A DNA stretch of 64,000 nucleotides, taken from the NCBI GenBank assembly GCA_024195585.1, contig SWBL01000052.1:124001-188000 (forward strand). The letters are read 5' to 3'. Of the stretch, positions 56,713 through 64,000 are shown one piece after another. The notes below the pieces were generated by a model. That model was given only the letters and a program-made list of their open reading frames with translations. It made no database searches and was not told where the DNA came from. A program made the position numbers and the translations under genes. Within the stretch, counting starts at the first letter, position 1; every line of letters starts with the position of its first letter. This DNA is from Aureobasidium sp. EXF-3400. Its lineage: Eukaryota; Ascomycota; Dothideomycetes; Dothideales; Saccotheciaceae.

Positions 56713-57378
56713 ATGTTTAATCTAAGCAAGCAAGCAGTGTTTGAAGATCTCTGGGAGCAAATGGAAGAGCTATCGAAGTCTTGTGACAAGGCAGATGGAA
56801 AACTATCCCGCGCAATTGCAAGACAGCTTGTCAGCTATAACGACCTTCCAAAATCTTACCGCATTCGCGCTCACATGGCGCTGACCTCTGTTTTGTGTGC
56901 TCAGGACACTCTTCGTGATGCTGAAAAGGACTACGCAGAGGTTCAGGCCAGAGTCTTGGCTGGCCTACATGCCCATCTACAGGCTGAGTTACACGCTGAG
57001 CTCCGGGCTATCAGAGAAGCATACGAGAAAGATGCAGCGGAGGAATGGACAGCCAATCTCCAAGATGAATCCATCGAGAACATGACAGCAGCGGCCCAAC
57101 TCAGCGCCGGCAGCCAAGAAGATCCTATCGACCTGACTCTTGAAGACGACTCAGACACTTCCGACAACACTAGCGACAACTCTTTCAATGATTCTGGTTA
57201 CGAGGAAGCAACAGACGTCTTGTCAGCTCGCTCCTCCCTACCTCCAGATTCGATGGTATTACTCTCTGCGCATTCTAGATTGGAGGCCTTGCTAATAGCA
57301 GTTCCAGCGTTCCTCTTCATACGTCCATCAATAATACCTCTCATCCCAACATTGATGAGATTACCAATAACGACATGA
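56713..57378 (+). CDS. Hypothetical protein, 3' end uncertain
   Basis: Reading from ATG 56713 (context ACAATGT) gives 221 aa as one exon. The first 130 residues are helical (LWEQMEELSKSCDKADG; a coiled-coil-like HAHLQAELHAELRAIREAY). An acidic segment follows (DPIDLTLEDDSDTSDNTSDN), matching a SUMO-interacting-like IDLTLEDD patch. After about residue 180 the frame becomes hydrophobic, while another phase stays open to a TGA at 57531-57533. An intron between roughly 57220 and 57285 could join the acidic part to that second frame. The start and body are believable; the end is not settled. No family recognised. Confidence 0.55.
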   Translation: MFNLSKQAVFEDLWEQMEELSKSCDKADGKLSRAIARQLVSYNDLPKSYRIRAHMALTSVLCAQDTLRDAEKDYAEVQARVLAGLHAHLQAELHAELRAIREAYEKDAAEEWTANLQDESIENMTAAAQLSAGSQEDPIDLTLEDDSDTSDNTSDNSFNDSGYEEATDVLSARSSLPPDSMVLLSAHSRLEALLIAVPAFLFIRPSIIPLIPTLMRLPITT

Positions 57379-57533
57379 AGTCTTCTGACCATGATGGAAG
57401 ACTCACGGGCGGCGTATCAGTCAAAGGTGGCCTGTCGGCACAGCATGCATACGACCTCCATCCACAAGGACATATCGACCATGCTAATGAGGAGATCAAA
57501 TTCAGCAATATAGTATTTGCCGGACACAAATGA

Positions 57534-58471
57534 CCGGAACTATGGTCGTTGTAGAAATGCAGACATGGAGCAGGTATGATTTGGGTTCAGAAGCAATGCC
57601 CCAATAGACCGCTAAACTCGATATACCATTCAATTCGATCCGTCGCTCTGCCTGTTGCCTTCTCCTATCTCCTGTCGTCTTAAAATGAATGTTCCCGCAT
57701 CAGCTGTCGCGGTAAAAACAAAAAAAATGATCGTGTCCTTTCGTCTTGCAGTATAAAGCGATATGTAAACTGTGAAAACTATATATAATGTTTGATTTAC
57801 CAGATGTGGATAAAGTTGTTGACGAACTGTCTCTTCTCAGCACATACTGATCTATTTCTGTTTGATGATACAAGTTTTGGTCTTCGGCACACAGAAAGAT
57901 GTGCTTCTTCGTGCCAAGGCAATCAATCCATGGTATGTCATGACAAGCGACTGTTCGATCATTTGAACTTCGTTCTGGAAAATTATCTTACGGATATAGG
58001 GAACCCGAATTCCACGAGTAGACTTCTACTACCCACCCTATTGATAACCTAATCTTGAATGGAATTGTGGAGATGGGGCGAGGAAGGCACAGTGTGTTCA
58101 ATATTGCTGCCACTCAGAATCCATAATCGAGGCTTGACCCAGCATGAAAACGCAACACCACACGACGCGAACATTTTTGAGACCCAAACTAACGTCAATG
58201 AAGGTTTTTGATATTAAAGGCATATATCAGCATCAAGGAAAAGACCACAGAGCGTGTCGTTGGCGGTAGATGTCAGATATGTCCTCAGATAATGTTGCTG
58301 TACTGGTGACCCTGATATACCTTTTTTTTTTCTTTTCTTGTTTAAAATCCTACTCCATGCCTGATCCATTTTTGAGCTGCTTGATCCATCCGACTACACG
58401 AAATCAGCCAAACACGTCAAACATGTTTCTTAAGGACAAAAGTACCTTGCAGAACTGATCCAAGAATGTCT
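57534..58471. other. Intergenic, about 0.9 kb, AT-rich
   Basis: This is a convergent 3' region. It has A-rich (57717-57728) and T-rich (58321-58330) homopolymer stretches and AT-rich sequence near 57750-57800. Short plus-strand frames have no domain. Confidence 0.5.
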
Positions 58472-58729
58472 TCACGCCGCCATTAGACCAATCGTGAACC
58501 CGAGCAGCGCCAAGACGACCAAGCTACCCACGCAGGCATAGATGCTGATGTTGCGACGGAGGTGATGATCGGTTCGCAGTCTACCTTGCGAGTCACTGCC
58601 TGGCCTTTTGATTGGGCGAGGTGATTTGTTTCGTAGTTCGCGCTTTTTGTCGTGGCCTTCTTCGATGATGGGTAAGGCATCCCAAGTTTTATGGGGAGCT
58701 GTCGCGGTGATTGGTGATGTCGATGCCAT
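58472..58729 (-). CDS. Small tail-anchored membrane protein, unknown function
   Basis: A single exon of 85 aa. The N-terminal 55 residues are hydrophilic and basic (GHDKKRELRNKSPRPIKRP). The C-terminus is one strong hydrophobic segment, SIYACVGSLVVLALLGFTIG, ending two residues later. That layout suggests a tail-anchored protein with its N-terminus in the cytosol. The family is not recognised. It is short, so it could be chance, but a clean membrane anchor ending at the stop argues for a real gene. Confidence 0.55.
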   Translation of the reverse strand: MASTSPITATAPHKTWDALPIIEEGHDKKRELRNKSPRPIKRPGSDSQGRLRTDHHLRRNISIYACVGSLVVLALLGFTIGLMAA

Positions 58730-61700
58730 CTTGCTGGGTGTAGAGTACAGATGGTTGGATTGATTTCAAGAACGAGTGGTTTGAAGAGTGCCATTGTGCT
58801 GCCGAAAAGAAGACTTTTGTGAGGTTGTCGTGGGTGGTGTGAGTTCGTTTGAGAGTAGTTATGAGAGAGTTTGCTTGGCCTCGTGGTTGCTTACCGGTCT
58901 CCGAGGCTCTTGCACAGTGTCTGAAGACCATACTCACAACTCACAACTCACCCGTACCTGCCACGTTGATGATACACAGCCATATATCAGAGGGGTGTTA
59001 AAGGAGACCCAATAACGGGAAGGATCACATTGGACGTTGGTAGATTCTTGGGAAGTATTGCGCATCTCTTGAGATTCCCGACGTTGCGTTGTGCCATTGG
59101 GGGTAGTCGCAGATGAAATTCTCTATAGAATAGGTTTGGAATGTAAACTTACTATAGGTGCTTGCGCTGACACTGTTTAACCTACCTGGTCTGAAAGGGT
59201 CTATCGTCTATGATGAATGAGACACCCTAGCCTACTCGTCCACTGCTTCCAACGACGAGAAACATGGGTCGTCAGCAACAACTCGATGCCGCTCGCTGGA
59301 GCCGGGAGAAGTGTCGTCGATTCGAGTATTGCCAGATATCACTGATTAGTACAGCTCGCAATGTGCAAGGATCAGATGAGCACAGGAAGCGGTCTGCGCC
59401 GAACTTTCTTCTTATCTGTGGAGCCATACAGAAGCAGAGAGGATCCACCCAGTGCATGGTGTGGGAACTTGTGGCTATAAAGAACGGTGAAGCTAAGCGA
59501 AATCACCGAGTCCAGAAATTAGACATCCAGCGCAAGAAGTGCGACTGAGGACCAAAATACGACACTGTGAGTCTGTGACGCGAGAGCCAGCAGATAGAGT
59601 TGACGAAAGTACCGTAACAGCATTATCGTCAGTGGAGAGAGGTGTCGTTCGGGCGGAAATCTCGGGCAAGAAAGTTCGGCTCGTAAGATAAAGCGCAGCT
59701 GCCTCTTTCGTCGCGATAAGCTGTAGCGGTCATCTCCACCATAGTGGTCTTTCGTCTCTAGCTGGTGCACTGCTTTCTCCCTCAGCAGGCTGTGTTCAGC
59801 GGAGACATGGAGCAGAATCCCCGACGCACGTGGGATCAGAGTGACATCGATTTGCCAAACTCAGCAGCACCGAGACAAAATGTGGCGTTCAATTGCACAC
59901 GGTTGTCGCTTCAAAGATTGTTCTCACCTTCTGCTTGCGAAATCCTCGATTGTGGTGTTTCTTCCATACTCCACAGGATCGGGCCAGAGTGGAGGAAAAC
60001 AAATTGCATGCTCTTCTCCAACGTCTTGTGATCCATAAGGTCACCAATATATTCGGCTGTTAGTCTGCAAGGAACGATATGCAGCTCCCGAATGGGGATA
60101 TTGGGGAGCGCCATGAGCGATGAGCATCGGCTACGGTAATCGGCGAGTACGAAAAACGATGCCATACAGAGCCGATTCTTCCGACCTACGGAATTGGCAT
60201 TCCTTTTACGCGCTGCCGAACTGCCTCGTCCCGCCGGGGCCGAGCATGATATTGTACATCGGCAAAAGAGGTCGCGACCGGTGGATGAGTTCTCCAGAAA
60301 AACGTTCGTTTCTCCAAATTGCTTCCCGCAGCCTCCGACCTTACCCTTCTGTGGGGATGGTCGTATCTGTCACCAATCTGCGCATGATCGTATGGCGTAT
60401 CTGTTGTGATTTGTTGGTGGCTTTGCTTGAAGCCATCGCGAAGGGTCTGAATCACGCAATCATGATACAAAAAGTAACCAAGGCACCAGCGTAGGGCTTT
60501 CCCAACACTATTCGAGCTGCAAGAGCACGAATCGTGGATAGGCTGTTGGATTTCGTTGGGCAGAAGCTCAAACTGTTGCGACGCATATCTCGGCGGGACT
60601 TGTCGGTACTCCTGAATTTTGAGCATCAATGTGACAGTCACATGAAAGAAGACTGAGCCTTGCGATCCTGTGAGCGAACACGAATAAGATATTACGACAC
60701 GGACTTACCAGTGCGCACTGCGTAGTTGGCCCGCACAGCATGGGTCGAGACACTTACGGAGTATACGGCTCGCAACGTCGAATCGAGGCCATGGCATGAC
60801 AGCCAAACAGCCCAGTTTTCCATGGCTCTGGAGTTGGGGAGGGCGCGTCCACAAACCGCTGTCCTGTCAAGTTGTGGTGGCTTTGCACGTGTGGGTGAGT
60901 GAGGCTTGGTTCTGGTCTCCAGGGCACATGGCAATGCTCGTGGGGTCGGGTCTCCACACAACATTGACGTCGAGCTGCAGGAACAAGATGGAGATGAATG
61001 ATAATTCGCGATTTGACAGTCTACTTGCACCTTTATCACATGAACACTTTTCTCTACCGCCAGAGGGGCTGGCGGACAGGACTTGGTTGAGTTGAGGTCA
61101 AGCGCATCGCGTCTACGATTGCCTAACATGTATATGGGTGGGATCGTGAAGCTGGCTTCGGGCTTGCACTCACTTGGAGTCGGGCCGGCAACTCCCTTAC
61201 GAGCGAGTGTCACAGAGAAAACCCCGGGCATAGGGCTGTCCATGTTGGGACAAGAGCGGTGGGAGCCAGTGCTCGCTGCGCTCACCTCGCCAAGCGAACG
61301 TATCGAAACGAGGCCACCTCGTCAATGAATCGCAAATGTTTTGATGGGGCATGGGAGCAGGCACGAGACATCTTGCGAGATGACGACGATGAAAACATGG
61401 CGTGACGCCGTGAATCCGCCGTGAAAAGAAAATGCAGGAAAAGATTTTTCTCTGAACGCTTTTCTCTCGTCAAATGTGTTGGGGATGTTTGTGCGGCGAT
61501 GTTTCGGACGCCATACTGATTTCGGTGCGAGTGAGCAAATTCTACTGCCAAGAAGTCGACAGACGACCTTTTCATGCATCTTCCGAGCGTTGGGATAAGC
61601 ACCGAAACTGTTGACTGAACAACGTGGAAAAAGACAACAGTTGTTGAAGTTCTGTTGTTGGTAAGTGGCGCTGCATGTTTGCGGAGAGGGCAGCCAGGTC

Positions 61701-64000
61701 AAAAGATGGTTTCCTGGAGATGGGACCTGCAGCATCGAATCCTTTGGGCGTTTGCGTTTGGCTCCTCTGGGGCTTACGAGCCACGTGTTGTAAAGTCTTG
61801 TTGGCTATGAACGAACGGAGCTGGCTTGACCCGTACCTCCGATGCGCTGGATCTAGGCGTTGCAACTGATAATCTCATATCAGTGTGTGGAGCCTCGCAC
61901 CACTCTCATCTGCCGCGCAGTGAACCCGATCGAACCCGATGACAATTCTTGACGTCCGTGGGTCAGAACACTGTTCGCATTTGAGACTCTGCAATCGAGC
62001 CAACTGCCGTCAGGGTAGTCGCGGCATCTGGATTACAAACGAGTATGTGGGGATCGCAATCACAACCAGGAATCCAGAATGACTCGATTGTTTGGTGGGT
62101 CTGTGGATTTGGCCCGTCTCCAATCCTGGACAAGAAGTCCACACTGATAAGAGCTACTTGGAGCGACTCTGAAGCGACGCAGTGCGACTCAATCCGGCGC
62201 ATGGCCATAAACCCATCTTGTAATGACAACAAGACGTTTAACGCCTCCGAAATTGTGTGATCTTCTAGAACCTGGAGAGAGTGAAGTCTCTCTGCGCCGC
62301 CGCAAAAACCTTGGCCGCAGACTTACGGGAAAGCCGCATTGACCCATGGCTGCGGTAGAGAAGTGGAGGATGTGCAATTGTGGCTTGCGACCTCCAGGTT
62401 ATGGCTCTCTTGGCGTGGAGAACTGGTCGTTTTGCCCCGGATCCATGATATGCTATCAAAGTCAGTTTTCGATGAGGGGTGTGTGCTGTGTTGATCGCGA
62501 TGGACGAAAGGAGACGAGCTCTGCGCGATACGTGCGAGAGCAATCAGCGATGCAGGAGGAGACAATGGCGTGATTGACGCTTTGCTCAGAGGTCTGGCGA
62601 TTAGGCAGATGATTACGTTTTGGTTTTGCCAGGCTGATTGTGCCGTTCAAGTGCACACACTTCGTTCGAGCTCCAAAGGGTCTTCAGTAACCGATTCTAA
62701 GCGAGTTGCCGGGGGCTCCCCCAGGATCTAACAAGGGGTTGTGATATCTTACCCCCCACGTATTCGTGTTTGTGGGGATGGATGGTTTTGGTTCTTGAGA
62801 ATAGGCATCGGTGAGGGGGATGCTCTCCCTCCGGGCAGCGGGAAAAAGAGACAGATAACCGTGCAAGTGTATCAATATGAACAGTGTGGAGCGCAATTAC
62901 CCGCCTGATATGAGGAGGCATGTCGTTCGACCCCTCTACTTGATCGGTGTGTGATCTGGAACGCGGGCAGTCAACGTGCAGTAGATCGAATGAAATTGGC
63001 AGCGCGAGAGCGGGTGAGTAGCATGTGTTCATTCCGTTGGACGAGTTGCGCATATCGAAGGGATCTCGACAAGTTGTGATCACATCACAGGCAGCATGCA
63101 CCAATGCAATTCGCTGTTCCCCGGACGGACTACTCTCCAGATTTGTTTCACATGCCAGAATCTGGAGAGATGATACAACCTATGCGCGCTTTGGGTGGTT
63201 CGTGGGAAGCAGATGCCTGCAGCCACCGGCGGATAAATGCTCGGTTGAGTACCAATTAGGATGTAGGTTATAAGCCCTGCTTGCCATTCCAGGTGCGGAA
63301 AGCAGATAGGGCAGAGATAAGCAGGAACAACTTATCCGCCATAGACCTCATCATGCGACTGTAGGAAGCGCCAACGGAAAAATCAAGCCCACGTGCTGAG
63401 CAGAGGATGAAGAAGGAGGTGAGTAACAAGCAAGCGAGCGGATACGTCGCAAACGAGATCCTTGGGGGTTGGATTGAGCGCTCCACGTTTCATAACTCCG
63501 GCTCCAGACACGATGAGTTCGGTAAGAACACGGCGAAATCAAGTGCTCTCAGATTTCGATGAGGCGCTTGGCGCTGTTGTAACTAGAAGCACAAACACAA
63601 CACACGGCCACCGTCAGGGGCGGACTGCTATTTCGGGCCTACCTCTGGGGGCGCGCTTCTATGAGAATTCGAAAAATCTTGTATGTGGGTCCCCACAAAG
63701 TCATTTCCGGCGCACGCCCGTGTCAGAGGTGTAGCGCAGAGACAAAAAGATACACAAATGCAAGGGAAGGCAGCGCATAATGAAAGCTACGCGGCTGCAA
63801 AGAGGCCAACGCTCGAAGGGAGGAAGCCGTGCAGCATCGTCATAATTGCAGCACAGAGGAGAGTATGAAGGAGGGTCGATCCAAGACAGGCACACAAACA
63901 TCCCCAACACATGCCACGGGTCGTCACGGAAAAAGGTTAAAAAGTCTTGTTCTGTACTTATCGGGTGAGAGCTCCGCAAAACAGAGACGACGCAGAGAAA
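58730..64000. other. Gene-poor right end, about 5.3 kb
   Basis: No convincing gene was found. The longest frame is 197 codons (60692-61285, minus); it lacks any domain, is Ser/Pro/Thr-rich and overlaps plus-strand frames. GC content by eye is like the genic part, so it does not look like an AT-rich RIP-mutated block. Local oddities are a GAACCCGATC direct repeat (61921-61940) and a GGGGGCTCCCCC hairpin (62709-62720). No terminal repeats or transposase-like frames were seen. Confidence 0.5.

Noticed and set aside
59264..59548. 94-codon plus-strand frame
   Set aside because: Basic composition but no family, no continuation and no supporting context.
60692..61285. 197-codon minus-strand frame
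   Set aside because: Longest frame of the right end, but low-complexity Ser/Pro/Thr, with no domain and overlapping frames on the plus strand.
62709..62720. GGGGGCTCCCCC palindrome as a terminator or regulatory hairpin
   Set aside because: Isolated, with no gene on either side to act on.
58730..64000. Possible transposon remnant or RIP-mutated block
   Set aside because: No terminal repeats, no transposase or reverse-transcriptase motifs, and no strong TA enrichment by eye.

Overview
This window looks like a piece of a filamentous ascomycete (Pezizomycotina) nuclear genome, most likely Dothideomycetes-like; the class is an impression, not a demonstrated placement. The evidence is the many short introns (about 50-110 nt, GTRNGT...CTRAC...YAG), compact gene packing on both strands, and a gene set found together only in such fungi: secreted GH35 beta-galactosidase, NRC-2 type AGC kinase, PPS1, MED16, the DASH subunit DAD3, a UapA/UapC purine permease and a Cdc10/AspD septin. 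Every multi-exon model was assembled by hand and checked for reading-frame closure. There are no rRNA genes, convincing tRNAs, CRISPR arrays or recognisable transposons.

Layout. 1-8 kb: a truncated unknown gene at the left edge, then a maltose-type sugar permease and a secreted beta-galactosidase, both on the minus strand, a plausible galactoside-use pair. 9.5-17.3 kb: a flippase-type AGC kinase, DAD3 and the dual-specificity phosphatase PPS1 (plus strand). 18-23 kb (minus): bystin ENP1, an ECM4-like glutathionyl-hydroquinone reductase and an HST3/HST4-type sirtuin. 23.8-26.6 kb: MED16, divergent from the sirtuin. 27.5-29.7 kb: a stand-alone Clr2-like N-terminal domain protein, and a secreted Ser/Thr-rich wall protein built from small repeat-like exons. 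31-46 kb is the densest part: XAP5, a TPR protein, the Hsp90 co-chaperone p23, the ESCRT-III subunit VPS24, the mRNA export adaptor YRA1, the NMD factor UPF3, a PPG1-type phosphatase, the NatA catalytic subunit ARD1 and a mitochondrial lipoate ligase. 46-54 kb (minus): septin CDC10, a xanthine/uric-acid permease, a small protein with a dsRBD-like tail and a fungal protein of unknown function. 54-64 kb is gene-poor, with only two small orphan-like genes.

Most genes are core housekeeping and appear functionally unrelated beyond proximity. Two neighbourhoods may mean more: the permease/beta-galactosidase pair, and YRA1 convergent with UPF3 (mRNA export next to mRNA surveillance).

The most unusual signals are structural. 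(1) The 469-nt first intron of the purine permease carries a near-perfect inverted copy of the next intron plus the end of the 38-nt exon that encodes the permease signature motif. It also carries a second, separate 116-bp imperfect fold-back and a 14-nt homopolymer. The folded pre-mRNA could control splicing of that motif exon. (2) The YRA1-type gene has an 813-nt intron directly after a 30-nt micro-exon, recalling the large autoregulatory intron of budding-yeast YRA1. (3) The PPG1-type phosphatase has an acidic insertion of about 140 residues between two metal-binding motifs.
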